Shown one piece after another: positions 8,701-17,662 of a stretch of 64,000 nucleotides of DNA. Each line of letters opens with the position of its first letter. Position 1 is the first letter of the stretch. Origin of the DNA: Acidobacteriota bacterium (GTDB lineage: Bacteria; Zixibacteria; MSB-5A5; GN15; FEB-12); contig DATKXK010000014.1 of assembly GCA_035529075.1 (NCBI GenBank), positions 388,264-452,263 on the forward strand, in the 5' to 3' direction. Below the pieces are notes generated by a model. It saw only the letters and a list, made by a program, of their open reading frames with translations, searched no databases and had not been told where the DNA came from. The position numbers and the translations under genes were made by a program.

Positions 8701-11700
8701 ACGAGTGGGTCAACGGTACCGAGGCCAACCGCAATGACCCGACGGCGCTGGGTATCCCCGACGAGGAGAAGCTGGGCAGCGTGTTCGAGGAAGACAACTC
8801 GTATTTCTCTTTCCATATCAACCTTGATACCCTGGTCAGTGACACCTTCCTCGTCAAGGACTCCAAGAACGATGCCGGATGGAGAACCTATCAGATCCCG
8901 ATATGGGATCCCCTGGCCCTCGATACCCCGGTCGTCTCGCTGTACGATGACGGGTCGACGGCGCCCGATCCGGACTGGGCGAGAATCAGCCATGTGCGCG
9001 TCTGGCTGGAAACCGACGAAAACTCGTCTGAGCCGGTGGTCTCGGAGATAGCCTCCTGGCACTTCGTTCAGGCCAACTGGCAGGATTCCCTGATCATCGA
9101 TTCGGCCAACATGACGGACTCCGGCCTGCCCCCGAAATCCAAGTTCTACGTGGCCTCGGTCAGTGACGAGGAAAACGTCAACTTCAAACCGCCCGAGGGC
9201 GTCGAGGGCTACTATGACAAGGTCAACAAGATCACGGAGGCTCAGCGGGCGCTGGCGCTCGTCTACGAGGACCTTCAGCCCAACGACATCGGGCTGGTTA
9301 CCCGGAGCCTCGTCACGGTGGAGCGGTATTCCGGCTATCGCCGGCTGGAGATGTTCGTCCACGGGCCGGATAATGCCGGGACCGATTCCATGCTATTCTT
9401 CTTCCGTGTCGGGCGCGATCTGAGCAATTTCTACGAGTACCACGTAATTCTCGACACCGGCTGGCACGCCAACAATCGCGTCGATATGGACTTTAATGTC
9501 GCCACTGCCCTGAAGGACGCCGCCCAGAGAGGACAAAAGGACGCCCAGACACCGGTGGATACGACCGCCGGGCCATACCGTGTGGTGGGACAGCCGAACA
9601 TCAACGAGGCGCGGCTCTTTGCCGTGGGCGTGGTCAATCTCGGTGACTCAGCCACCAGTGGACAGGTGTGGCTGGACGAGTTGCGCGTCACCGACGTGCG
9701 CAAGGACGTAGGTACGGCCGCCCGGCTCAACGTGAGCGGCACTATGGCTGACCTGATCAGCTACCAGTTCAGCATCGAGAACAAAGATGCTTACTTCCGC
9801 GGTCTTTCGTCGGCCACGCGCGGAGGATCAAACCAGAACCTGGGCAGTGGCGCCTCCGAGAGTAAGTTTTCCTCCAGTGTCACCGTCCAGCTTCACAAGT
9901 TCCTGCCGCGATCGTGGAACGCCAACCTACCCGTCCAGTTCTCTTACAACAAATCCACCTCGACGCCGCTGCTGCGCACAAACTCCGACATTGTCCTGCC
10001 CGAAGAAGTCCGGAAGGCCGAAAAATCTCTGAACGAAAGTCGACGCTTCAGTGTCTCCGAGTCGTTCGGGTACAAGGGCAGAAACCCGCTCTTCAGCGTT
10101 CTTCTGAACCGTCAGAAGGTCAGCTTTTCATATACTCGCACCTTCCGGACGTCGGTCAATAACCCTTACAGCTTTGCCGAGAACTACAATGCCCGTTCCG
10201 AGTATGACATGGGCATGAAGACACCCGTTGGCCTCCGGGTTTTTGCCTGGACCAAATGGATTCCCATTCTCAAGAAGACCCGTGACTCAAAGCTGTACCT
10301 GTTTCCCAACAACTGGCGCTGGACAGGTACGTTCAATCGCTCCATGTCCATCACCGAAGATCAGGACCGTAATCGCCGGTCCTCCCTGCGGCGCGATTTT
10401 GACGGTCGCATGAACATGAGCTACAAGATCTTTGACAACCTGACAACTTCGCTCACGTATTCCACCAAGCGCGACCTTTCCGACCCCGACCTGGTGAGGC
10501 TCTCGCTGAAGGATCCCAAGCTCGGCCTGGAGACGAACTACAACCAGTCGTTCAAAGCCAACTACGATGCCTCGCTGGTCTCGTTTATCAGTTCAAAGTT
10601 GCAGTACACTGCGGCGTACAATGACAACTGGGATCGCTCTTCGGAGTCCCTGAATTCCGGCCTGTCGCGAAGCTGGTCCGTGGGCGGGTCGTTCCGGCAC
10701 CTTGACCTCCTTGGCGGTTCGGCGCGACGTGGCGGGTTGACACGCACCGTCCGGGGCGGTGCCCGCGGGGCGCCGTCGGAGCCGACCGAAGCGAAGGGTA
10801 AGCCCTTCTATGATCCAGCCCTGGCGGTGCTGCGCTTTCTGACCGGTTGGATTAACCCGCTCAGCTACAATTATTCCGAGAGCTACAAGAATTCGGTACC
10901 GGCCATGCTGGAGCGGCCGTCACTGGGATATCGATTCGGCCTGAGTGATGAGTCCGATGTTCCGCGAATCACCAACAGCCGCAGTCCCTCGGCCAATGAG
11001 GGGATCGGGTATGACCTGGGATCCGGTTTCAAACTGTTGGGCGGCATCGCCACCGATGTCAGCTTTAGGCGGAACATCACTCGAGATCTGATCAAGGTCA
11101 GCGGAGACCGTCTGGAACGCCGGTCAACCGGCTGGCCTGAACTGGGTATCCGCATCAGTCAGTTTACGTACTTCCCGCTTATCAAGAAATTTCTCAATTC
11201 CTTTATCAGGATATTCTCGCCGCGCACCGGCTTCAGCCGGCAGATCAACGAAGACTACAATATCGACGGCGGCTTTGTCACGAGTCGGACTGAGACCATC
11301 GGCCGCAACCCCGTTCTGGCGCTTAATTTCAAGGTGCTCCGCGCACTGTCCATCACCGGCTCCTATACGCTGACGAATGCCCTTTCGGAGCGATTCAACC
11401 CCACCAACGGCAAACTGCAATCTGAGACACGGTCGACGAAAAAGACCCTTGCTTTCACTTCAAAGTATTCCTTCAGTTCCCCGGGCGGTATCGGTATACC
11501 GCTGCTTGGCCGGTTGAAGTTCAAATCCACGATGTCGATCAGCGTCAACGTACAGTTCAACGCCGACAGGAGCGAAACCAAGCAGGTCGGCGGCAACTGG
11601 GCGGTGGGTACTGATAAGTCGAAGTTCTCCGTCAGCCCCGACATCAAGTATCAGTTCAGCCAACAGATTCAGGGCGGGTTGACGGGCCGCTGGGAGGACT

Positions 11701-11771
11701 CCAACGACATCAAGTCGAACCGCAAGAGTCACATCCGGGAGTTGCGGATATCGGCGGAAATCCGCTTCTAA
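5760..11771 (+). CDS. sprA: SprA-like outer-membrane translocon of type IX secretion
   Basis: A 2003-residue exported protein, matching the very large SprA/Sov family that forms the outer-membrane channel of the type IX secretion system. The N-terminus is a signal peptide (hydrophobic VLVLAAAATI, cleavage near PAGA-ET). Family signatures include FIAFNSPRREALALY, the repeated two-part N-terminal domain ending in DYKIDYGFGQVTLL, VAYIDDFEGSQDRLSLGTTR, and a long C-terminal half of alternating aromatic/polar beta-strands ending ISAEIRF, typical of outer-membrane barrels. Residues about 888-945 hold an Asp/Asn/Gly-rich segment resembling calcium loops. The GTG start at 5760 has a weak ribosome site. 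Other type IX components (PorV, SprE, GldK-N) are not in the window. The next gene is a glutaminyl-cyclase-like lipoprotein. Confidence 0.9.
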   Translation: MNDKFRRIAFIPVLVLAAAATIPCPAGAETGFQATLSDPPRVVSAYDETADRFSAAMYPLSRAVLSRILLYSPTLDSASFEQRYLKFNTHYQQDLHLVPVSVDADQFLNYRTRVMERRNRSELVQKSIQQARAGSRGSGLSIGVALPERFDRIFGEGGGNLRVSGYRRITFSGRSQWTDVANTDNVQQSRFPSLNMEQISAFQITGTIGTKITVKVSQDSQTDIPLANRIQIRYKGDDDDVLKVIEAGNTNLSLPNTRFVGYSSRIQGLFGVKAEAQLGDLRLIGIASQEKGSSERASISATGEENATYIRDYQYVEGRIFDLGYEGEFNPQDSVRSIHVFEHDKRDSIQSVVARLSMDPSVSTGSYDSLRVKEIDGTQYEIRHDARRNLHFIAFNSPRREALALYMEIDRYDDNGFIRRDTIGRMGGEPYDLRYLRALDVDYTPSHPTWSLMWRNCYRIPRGASAEDLNIKVLKALPGREGTSSALDYQAGGTSSRNFYLEILGLDQYNRLGDKTPDNIIDERSLIFEPEWGLVIFPNRTPFASDTVFVDKSGSQSAKLAKPVPTIYYYTSPSEKSEYSEYYIQVSTMARSSVIRLNRANIIEGSERVTLNGQLLQRDSDYKIDYGFGQVTLLTDEATDPNADVDIEFEYAPFLAVQKKTLLGLRAEYEYSNNLRFGSTVLYKSDKAQDRKPRVGQETAQALILDFDASFRLNPSFITSAIDALPLITTEATSTINVSGEIAQSRPNPNVDGVAYIDDFEGSQDRLSLGTTRATWTHSSMPAIDTASWDFQRGKLIWHNVPPIPWDEVYKSETKPGEGALRPLRLIFRPKNVTYTLGPDSVTVDTTYTHSWGGILRYFGSRIDPKRVQLFEVRARGSGVLHFDFGIINEDIDGNRTLNTEDIDGNGSVDKYEDVGLDGVANEKEVDEFGNKYDPLDNPDPKGDNWWFEGDWPPPVPSSRYQDHEQAFRDSVENENSLLHYEWVNGTEANRNDPTALGIPDEEKLGSVFEEDNSYFSFHINLDTLVSDTFLVKDSKNDAGWRTYQIPIWDPLALDTPVVSLYDDGSTAPDPDWARISHVRVWLETDENSSEPVVSEIASWHFVQANWQDSLIIDSANMTDSGLPPKSKFYVASVSDEENVNFKPPEGVEGYYDKVNKITEAQRALALVYEDLQPNDIGLVTRSLVTVERYSGYRRLEMFVHGPDNAGTDSMLFFFRVGRDLSNFYEYHVILDTGWHANNRVDMDFNVATALKDAAQRGQKDAQTPVDTTAGPYRVVGQPNINEARLFAVGVVNLGDSATSGQVWLDELRVTDVRKDVGTAARLNVSGTMADLISYQFSIENKDAYFRGLSSATRGGSNQNLGSGASESKFSSSVTVQLHKFLPRSWNANLPVQFSYNKSTSTPLLRTNSDIVLPEEVRKAEKSLNESRRFSVSESFGYKGRNPLFSVLLNRQKVSFSYTRTFRTSVNNPYSFAENYNARSEYDMGMKTPVGLRVFAWTKWIPILKKTRDSKLYLFPNNWRWTGTFNRSMSITEDQDRNRRSSLRRDFDGRMNMSYKIFDNLTTSLTYSTKRDLSDPDLVRLSLKDPKLGLETNYNQSFKANYDASLVSFISSKLQYTAAYNDNWDRSSESLNSGLSRSWSVGGSFRHLDLLGGSARRGGLTRTVRGGARGAPSEPTEAKGKPFYDPALAVLRFLTGWINPLSYNYSESYKNSVPAMLERPSLGYRFGLSDESDVPRITNSRSPSANEGIGYDLGSGFKLLGGIATDVSFRRNITRDLIKVSGDRLERRSTGWPELGIRISQFTYFPLIKKFLNSFIRIFSPRTGFSRQINEDYNIDGGFVTSRTETIGRNPVLALNFKVLRALSITGSYTLTNALSERFNPTNGKLQSETRSTKKTLAFTSKYSFSSPGGIGIPLLGRLKFKSTMSISVNVQFNADRSETKQVGGNWAVGTDKSKFSVSPDIKYQFSQQIQGGLTGRWEDSNDIKSNRKSHIRELRISAEIRF

Positions 11772-11782
11772 CATCTTTTCGT

Positions 11783-11812
11783 TTGACATGGCCCGCGAGT
11801 TCGGTCTAAATT
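11783..11812 (+). promoter_or_regulatory. Promoter of the glutaminyl-cyclase-like gene
   Basis: TTGACA (11783-11788) and TAAATT (11807-11812) are 18 bases apart. Only five bases separate the -10 box from ATG 11818, so the transcript would be leaderless. The box starts 12 bases after the sprA stop codon. Confidence 0.5.
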
Positions 11813-11817
11813 TCGCA

Positions 11818-12744
11818 ATGCTGAGGTCCGTCCTGCTACAGTGCTTTGTCATGTCACTCATGTTCGGTTGTTCAAAACAAGACGTCGTGCCGCCTGAGTT
11901 CAACGGCCAACGTGCCTTTAGTTACCTGGTCGGCCAGGTCGAATTCGGACCACGGGTGCCCGGCACCGAGGCGTCCGAAGCCTGCCGGAGCTACCTTGTC
12001 CGGCATTTTCAGTCGCTGAGCTTCGAGGTCGACTCTCAATCGTTCTCGTTTTACGATCCATACTCGCGCAGTGACGTCCCACTGGTCAACGTCATAGCCC
12101 GGTTTCACGGGACCGACGATGCGGCGCGCAGCATCGTGCTGATGGCTCACTACGACAGTCGCCCGCGCACCGACTACGCCTTTGATTCCACTCTCAGGGA
12201 TCAGCCCATTGACGGTGCCAATGACGGCGCGTCAGGGGTGGCGGTGCTCATGGAACTCGGCAATCTCATGGCGGAAAGGCCGCCCCGGTGCAACCTCGAC
12301 CTTGTTCTCGTCGACGGAGAGGACTGGGGCCGTTTGGGCGATGACGAGTACTATCTGCTGGGCTCCAGGCACTTTGCCGCCTCGGGGATTCGCGACCGGT
12401 ATCGTTTCGGCATTGTCGTCGATATGGTCGGTGATGCCAACCAGGAGATTTTCCGCGAGGAGTTCTCGCAGAAGTTTGTTACCGAGCTGAACGATTTCGT
12501 CTGGAGCACGGCCAGGCAACTGAACCTCTCGACCTTTCAGGATACCACCCGGCATGCCATGATGGATGACCACCTGTCGCTGAACGTCGGCGGCGTGCCG
12601 GCCGTGCTGATAGTGGATTTCGACTACCCTTACTGGCATACGGAGTACGATCGCCCGGATCGGTGTTCGGCCGAGTCGCTCGAGAACGTCGGCCGCCTGC
12701 TGGCGCAGATCGTCTACACATCGTCATGGCCAAAACTGAAATAA
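11818..12744 (+). CDS. Glutaminyl-peptide cyclotransferase-like M28 lipoprotein
   Basis: A zinc-dependent M28-fold enzyme tethered as a lipoprotein: the 17-residue signal ends LMFG before Cys18. Metal and active-site motifs follow the family order: AHYDSRP (His), GANDGASG (Asp), VDGEDWG (Glu), VVDMVGD (Asp) and YPYWHTEYD (His). The spacing of LLGSRHFA after the Glu, plus MMDDHLSLNVGGVPAV before WHT, resembles animal-type glutaminyl cyclases more than M28 aminopeptidases. Such enzymes convert N-terminal Gln to pyroglutamate. ATG 11818 is chosen because a -10 box lies between it and the alternative ATG at 11788. The end overlaps selA by 19 bases. A plain M28 aminopeptidase cannot be excluded. 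Confidence 0.7.
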   Translation: MLRSVLLQCFVMSLMFGCSKQDVVPPEFNGQRAFSYLVGQVEFGPRVPGTEASEACRSYLVRHFQSLSFEVDSQSFSFYDPYSRSDVPLVNVIARFHGTDDAARSIVLMAHYDSRPRTDYAFDSTLRDQPIDGANDGASGVAVLMELGNLMAERPPRCNLDLVLVDGEDWGRLGDDEYYLLGSRHFAASGIRDRYRFGIVVDMVGDANQEIFREEFSQKFVTELNDFVWSTARQLNLSTFQDTTRHAMMDDHLSLNVGGVPAVLIVDFDYPYWHTEYDRPDRCSAESLENVGRLLAQIVYTSSWPKLK

Positions 12745-14102
12745 CCAGACTTCGCGATTTCCCTTCCGTGGAGGAATTGCTGCAGGCGCCTTCGCTGCGG
12801 CGCGAGATCGCTTCGCTGCCGCGACCGGTGGCCGCCGAGATCGTAAAGCAGACGGTGGCATCGTTCAAAACCCGGTTGAAGGGCCAGGCGGCTGGTATCA
12901 CCGTGGAAGAGCTGCATGGCGCGTTACGCACCAGACTGACGCAGGCTAAACGAAGAGAGATTCGGCGCGTTATCAATGCATCCGGGATCATCGTGCATAC
13001 GAATCTCGGACGGGCGCCGCTGTCGGAGGAGTTGTTCGACGCCGTTAAAGAGACGGTCCTCGGTTACGGCAACGTTGAATTCGATCTTGACCGGGGCGCG
13101 AGGGGAGAACGCGGTTCTGCCTGCGAGTCGTACCTGGCGACGCTTTCGGGGGCCGAGGCTGCGACCGTTGTGAACAACTGTGCGGCCGCGCTCTTCATTA
13201 TCCTCAACACGCTGGCCAACCGGCGAAAAGTCATCATCTCGAGGGGTGAACTGGTCCAGATCGGCGGCGGCTTTCGTATCCCCGACATCCTGAAGCGTTC
13301 GGGAGCGGCCCTGGTTGAGGTCGGCACGACCAATATCACCACCGTCTCCGACTACGAGGCGGCTGCGGCCGCCGGTGCCGCCATGATACTGAAAGTGCAC
13401 AAGAGTAATTTCATTCAGGCAGGCTTCACTCAGGAAGTGCCGTTAAAGGAGCTCATCGGACTCGGCAGAAAATTCGAGCTGCCGGTGGTGAATGACCTCG
13501 GCAGCGGCGTCTTTATCCCGACTCGGGACGTCCTTGGCTACGCGGAGCCGACTGTGCAGCAGTCAGTCCGGGCCGGGGCCGACCTGACCTGCTTCTCCGG
13601 CGATAAGATGCTCGGCGGCATGCAGGCGGGCCTCATCGTGGGACGCGCCGACCTGATAGCCCGCGTCAAAAAGAACCCGATTTTCCGGACGGTGCGCGTC
13701 GACAAGGTCGTCTTCGCCGTCCTGGAACGCCTGCTTGCGATCTACCTTAACGGCACGCACTGCTCGGACATCAAGTTGTGGTCGCTGCTGTCTGTTCCCG
13801 TTGGCGAACTGAAGAAACGCGCGGCTGCGGTCCTTGCCAGGCTCGGCAACCCGGACGGCGTGACTGTTCGTGAGACGCCGGCCTTCATGGGCGGCGGCGC
13901 CCTGCCGGAATCCGAAATCCCTTCCGTGGGTTTGGAGTTCTCCAACAAGTACGACCCCGGCATGCTCATGTCTCGACTGCGCGCGGGCGATCCGCCGATA
14001 GTCGGCAGGGTGGAAAAGGACCGCTTTCTGCTCGACCTCAAGGCGGTCGACGTCCAGGACCTGGATGTGCTGATTTCGGCGATCCGGCAGGTGATCACGT
14101 GA
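12726..14102 (+). CDS. selA: L-seryl-tRNA(Sec) selenium transferase SelA
   Basis: SelA is a PLP enzyme that converts Ser-tRNA(Sec) to Sec-tRNA(Sec) using selenophosphate. The protein of 458 residues has the family N-terminal helical domain, then [18 protein letters not shown], the aminotransferase-fold core [17 protein letters not shown] and [18 protein letters not shown], and the PLP lysine (Lys294) in [14 protein letters not shown], one residue from its place in the E. coli enzyme. ATG 12726 gives the normal length and a 19-base overlap with the upstream gene, which implies translational coupling. selB follows 19 bases later. The cognate tRNA is at 1828-1924. Confidence 0.95.
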   Translation: MAKTEITRLRDFPSVEELLQAPSLRREIASLPRPVAAEIVKQTVASFKTRLKGQAAGITVEELHGALRTRLTQAKRREIRRVINASGIIVHTNLGRAPLSEELFDAVKETVLGYGNVEFDLDRGARGERGSACESYLATLSGAEAATVVNNCAAALFIILNTLANRRKVIISRGELVQIGGGFRIPDILKRSGAALVEVGTTNITTVSDYEAAAAAGAAMILKVHKSNFIQAGFTQEVPLKELIGLGRKFELPVVNDLGSGVFIPTRDVLGYAEPTVQQSVRAGADLTCFSGDKMLGGMQAGLIVGRADLIARVKKNPIFRTVRVDKVVFAVLERLLAIYLNGTHCSDIKLWSLLSVPVGELKKRAAAVLARLGNPDGVTVRETPAFMGGGALPESEIPSVGLEFSNKYDPGMLMSRLRAGDPPIVGRVEKDRFLLDLKAVDVQDLDVLISAIRQVIT

Positions 14103-14121
14103 ACCGTGGGGATGCGGCACC

Positions 14122-16002
14122 ATGATCGTCATCGGCACGGCGGGACATATCGACCACGGCAAGTCGGCCATCGTCAAACGACTGACCGGCTCCGATCCGG
14201 ATCGCCTGCCTGAAGAAAAAGCCCGCGGAATGACCATAGACCTCGGCTTCGCTTTCTACCGCACGCCCGCCGGTGAGGACCTCGCGCTGGTGGACGTGCC
14301 GGGACATGAGCGTTTCGTCAAGAACATGATCGCCGGGGCCGGCGGCATCGATGCCGTCATGCTGGTGATTGCCGCCGATGACGGCTGGATGCCGCAGAGC
14401 CAGGAACATTTCCAGATCACCAAGCTGCTCGGCGTCAGAACCGGCCTCATTGTCATCAACAAGATTGATCTCGCCGAGCCGGACTGGATAGGGCTGCTTG
14501 AGGACGATATCCGTCAGAGAGTGGCCGGCTCCTTTCTGGCTGACGCTCCCGTGGTCAGGGTCTCCGCCGAGACGGGGGAAGGTTTCGAAGCGCTGACCCG
14601 GCTCCTGGACGCCCTGCCCACCCAAATCGAGAGTCGCAAAGACCGTGGCAAGGCGCGCCTCTACATAGATCGGTCATTCATCCGGCCGGGTATCGGCGGC
14701 GTCGTCACCGGGACGCTGCGCGGCGGAGCCTTTTCGGTGGGCCAGAGTGTGCTCGTGTGGCCCGCCATGGTGACGGCCAAGATCAGGACACTCCAGTCCC
14801 GGAACGAGGAGGTTGCGGCCGTGATGCCCGGTCAACGGACGGCCGTATCTTTCACCGGGATCGACCGGGAGAAGCTCGTCCGCGGCGGCGTGATAACCGA
14901 CCGCACCGACGCCCGGTTCTTCCTGGAGCATCCCGTCCTGGCCCTGTCGCTTGAAGTGCTGCCGGAATCTCCGGTTGCGCTTTCGGATCGCCGACATGTC
15001 GTCGTTATCGTAGGTACGTCTGAGACGGAGGGGGAAATCCGCATTTTCGAACAGCGCCAGGTGAAACCCGGGCAACGGGGAATCGTCTTCCTCAAACCCG
15101 ACAGCCCCCTGCATACGCTGGTCGGAGACCGTTACGTGATGCGCCTGCCCACACCCATGGTCACCGTGGGCGGCGGCACTGTGTTGGACCACCTCGAGAA
15201 GTTCCCACGCCGCAAGGAACTTGCCGCCTACGGCTACCTGCGAAAGCGCGTTGAAGGCTCGCTCCCGGACCTGGTTGTCTCGGAACTGGAGAAACGCTGC
15301 CTGGCAGAATCACGGCATCTTCTTGGGGAGGCGGATCTTTCGCCGGATGAGATCCGGGAGAATGTGGCACGCCTGACAAAGGACGGCGTGCTTGGGCATT
15401 TCCGTGAATACGTATACCACCGGGACCTGCTGGATCGTGCGGTCGCCGAACTCAAGGCGGGAATAGATCGAGAACTGGAGGCCAACCCGCACCTCAAGGG
15501 GCTGCCCATGGACCGCATCAAGGGGCTCTCTTCGCATCCGATGCCGGTTCTCGAGGTCATCGTCCGGTACATGGTCGAAAGCGGTTTGCTGGTCCTTGTC
15601 GGCGACGAGTTCAATCCTGCCGGACGCACCATGGCGCTCAAGGGCGTTATCAAGCAGGCCTACGACGAGATCATGGCCGCTTTGGCCGGTAACCCCTACG
15701 CCCCGCCGTCGCTCGCCGAGCTTGCGTCGGCCGGCAAAATCTACCAGCACGCAATAAAGTATATCCTTGACACCCGTGAAGGTCATAAGTGCGGTTCGGA
15801 GTTCGTCTTTCTCACCGGCGTGTGGGAGGAAACGGTTCAGTTCATCCGCGAACGGCTGAAACAGCAGGACAAACTCACCGTGGCCGAACTCCGTGACCGT
15901 TTCGGGTACACCCGCAAGTATGCCATCCCCATTCTGGAAGAGACGGACCGGCTCGGTGTGACTCGCCGTGACGGGGACGTCCGCATCAAAGGTGACGGAT
16001 GA
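14122..16002 (+). CDS. selB: Selenocysteine-specific elongation factor SelB
   Basis: SelB is the GTPase that carries Sec-tRNA(Sec) to the ribosome at UGA codons with a SECIS hairpin. Residues 1-170 are the G domain: [11 protein letters not shown] (P-loop), [10 protein letters not shown] (switch I), [13 protein letters not shown] (switch II) and INKID. Elongation-factor-like beta-barrel domains follow, then a C-terminal half of winged-helix repeats that would read the SECIS element (for example [15 protein letters not shown] and [21 protein letters not shown]). At 626 residues it is full length. The stop overlaps the next gene by ATGA, so three genes from selA form one transcription unit. Confidence 0.95.
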   Translation: MIVIGTAGHIDHGKSAIVKRLTGSDPDRLPEEKARGMTIDLGFAFYRTPAGEDLALVDVPGHERFVKNMIAGAGGIDAVMLVIAADDGWMPQSQEHFQITKLLGVRTGLIVINKIDLAEPDWIGLLEDDIRQRVAGSFLADAPVVRVSAETGEGFEALTRLLDALPTQIESRKDRGKARLYIDRSFIRPGIGGVVTGTLRGGAFSVGQSVLVWPAMVTAKIRTLQSRNEEVAAVMPGQRTAVSFTGIDREKLVRGGVITDRTDARFFLEHPVLALSLEVLPESPVALSDRRHVVVIVGTSETEGEIRIFEQRQVKPGQRGIVFLKPDSPLHTLVGDRYVMRLPTPMVTVGGGTVLDHLEKFPRRKELAAYGYLRKRVEGSLPDLVVSELEKRCLAESRHLLGEADLSPDEIRENVARLTKDGVLGHFREYVYHRDLLDRAVAELKAGIDRELEANPHLKGLPMDRIKGLSSHPMPVLEVIVRYMVESGLLVLVGDEFNPAGRTMALKGVIKQAYDEIMAALAGNPYAPPSLAELASAGKIYQHAIKYILDTREGHKCGSEFVFLTGVWEETVQFIRERLKQQDKLTVAELRDRFGYTRKYAIPILEETDRLGVTRRDGDVRIKGDG

Positions 16003-17585
16003 AGGCGAGAACGCTGTTTTTCAATGCCCGTATCTACACGCAGGCATTCGGTCTCGTGGTCGACTCACTGGCCGTCTGTGGCCATCGTGTAATCGCCGTC
16101 GGCAATCGCCTGGAGCAGGACCCCGACTTCAAAGCGTACGCGAAAGTCGATCTGGGGGGGCGCACGATAGTCCCGGGTTTAGTCGATGCCCACGCGCATT
16201 TCTACTACTTTGCCCTTTCCCTGGGGCGCGTTTCGCTCGACGGCCTGGAATCACTCGAGGCCTGCCTGGAAAAGATAAGGACCTTTTCCAGACAATGCCG
16301 AAAGTCCGAGTGGGTCCTGGGAGACGGCTACTCGCCCGATCGTTTCACACGGCGCGTCGAGCCGGACCGGTACGTATTGGACGCCGTGACCGGCGGCCGC
16401 CCCGCCTTCATATTTTCAAAAGACCAGCATTCGGTGTGGGTCAACAGCCGCGCCCTGGAGATCGCCGGTATCGGCAAAGATACTCGCGATCCGGCCGGGG
16501 GAAAAATCGACCGACTGGCCGACGGTACGCCGTCGGGCATTTTCCGGGAGCAGGCCGCATATGACCCCGTCCTTGCCTGCATCGACCCGCCTTCCCCGCA
16601 GACCGTCCAGCGTCGCTACCGCCAGGCCTTGCAGCATGCGTACCGCAAAGGCGTGACGGCGGTGCACTCGTTCGACGGTCCCGACGGTTTTGCATTCTTC
16701 AACGATCTGGCCCTGAAAGGACGGCTCGGCCTGCGGATCAATTACTACCCGGCCGCCCGCCTGCTGCCGGAACTGCGCCGGACCGGTACACGGTATGGCT
16801 GCGGGGATGACTTCCTGCGCATTGCCGGCGTCAAGGTTTTCGCGGACGGATCGCTGGGAAGTCAGACGGCGCTCTGTTTTGATCCCTATATCGGCACTGG
16901 AGGCGATCGCGGTATTGAAGCAACGTCGGTTGCGGATATGAAGAAGATCATCCGGTCGGCCGCCCGGCTCGGTCTGCCGTGTGCTATACATGCGATCGGT
17001 GACAAGGCCGTGGCGAACGTTCTGGATGCCTTTGAGATGAACGTGGCTCTTCCGGCGGGAGCCCGCCACCGCATCGAGCACCTGCAATTGCTCTGGCGGC
17101 GGGATATCTCGCGAATCAGGCGTCTCAAGGTGGTGGCATCGATGCAGCCGTCACACTGCCCGTCGGATATGCACATGATTCGCAAGTACTGGGGAAAGCG
17201 GGGTGCCAACGCCTTTATCTTTCGTACCCTGATAGATCGCGGCGTTGATCTTGCCTTCGGTTCCGATGCGCCCATCGAGCTGCTTGACCCCATGGCGGGC
17301 ATCGCGGCCGCCGCCCGGCGTGCCCGTCCCGGCTCACGAGACGTGTTCTACCCGGATCAGCGCATCAAGGCGTCCGAAGCTCTCTATCGTTTCACGGTCG
17401 GGCCGGCCGTGGCCTGTGGCCAGGAGCACTGCCGCGGCTACCTGCTGCCCGGTTACCCGGCCGACCTGGTGGTCCTCAGCCAGGATATAACCCGCGTTGC
17501 CCCGACGCGGATCCGCGACACGGAGGTGCTGGCGACCATTCTTGACGGCAGGGTAGTCTATTGCCACTCATCGCTTGCATTATAG
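15999..17585 (+). CDS. Amidohydrolase family protein (YtcJ-like)
   Basis: A 528-residue metal-dependent hydrolase of the amidohydrolase-3/YtcJ type. Visible elements are the beta-sandwich start ARTLFFNARIYT, the metal motif IVPGLVDAHAHF (HxH), a metal-binding His within HAIGDKAV, HRIEHLQLL, and the late Asp in LAFGSDAPIE. The family hydrolyses C-N bonds of assorted small molecules, and the natural substrate cannot be read from sequence. The start codon overlaps the selB stop by four bases (ATGA), so it is translationally coupled to selB. Whether that reflects function or chance operon growth is unknown. Confidence 0.85.
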   Translation: MKARTLFFNARIYTQAFGLVVDSLAVCGHRVIAVGNRLEQDPDFKAYAKVDLGGRTIVPGLVDAHAHFYYFALSLGRVSLDGLESLEACLEKIRTFSRQCRKSEWVLGDGYSPDRFTRRVEPDRYVLDAVTGGRPAFIFSKDQHSVWVNSRALEIAGIGKDTRDPAGGKIDRLADGTPSGIFREQAAYDPVLACIDPPSPQTVQRRYRQALQHAYRKGVTAVHSFDGPDGFAFFNDLALKGRLGLRINYYPAARLLPELRRTGTRYGCGDDFLRIAGVKVFADGSLGSQTALCFDPYIGTGGDRGIEATSVADMKKIIRSAARLGLPCAIHAIGDKAVANVLDAFEMNVALPAGARHRIEHLQLLWRRDISRIRRLKVVASMQPSHCPSDMHMIRKYWGKRGANAFIFRTLIDRGVDLAFGSDAPIELLDPMAGIAAAARRARPGSRDVFYPDQRIKASEALYRFTVGPAVACGQEHCRGYLLPGYPADLVVLSQDITRVAPTRIRDTEVLATILDGRVVYCHSSLAL

Positions 17586-17609
17586 CGCGACAGCGGCAGC
17601 CCTTTTGAA

Positions 17610-17638
17610 TTGACATCTGTTTGAGACCCAGACATATT
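17610..17638 (+). promoter_or_regulatory. Promoter of the NfeD/stomatin operon
   Basis: TTGACA (17610-17615) and CATATT (17633-17638) are 17 bases apart, in the gap after the amidohydrolase and 25 bases before the NfeD start. Confidence 0.5.
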
Positions 17639-17662
17639 ACTTGAGAACTCATAGGAAATCAT

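Noticed and set aside
8097..9362. A 421-codon - strand frame inside sprA
   Set aside because: SprA motifs continue on both sides in the + strand frame; the antisense translation is Val/Arg-rich shadow sequence.
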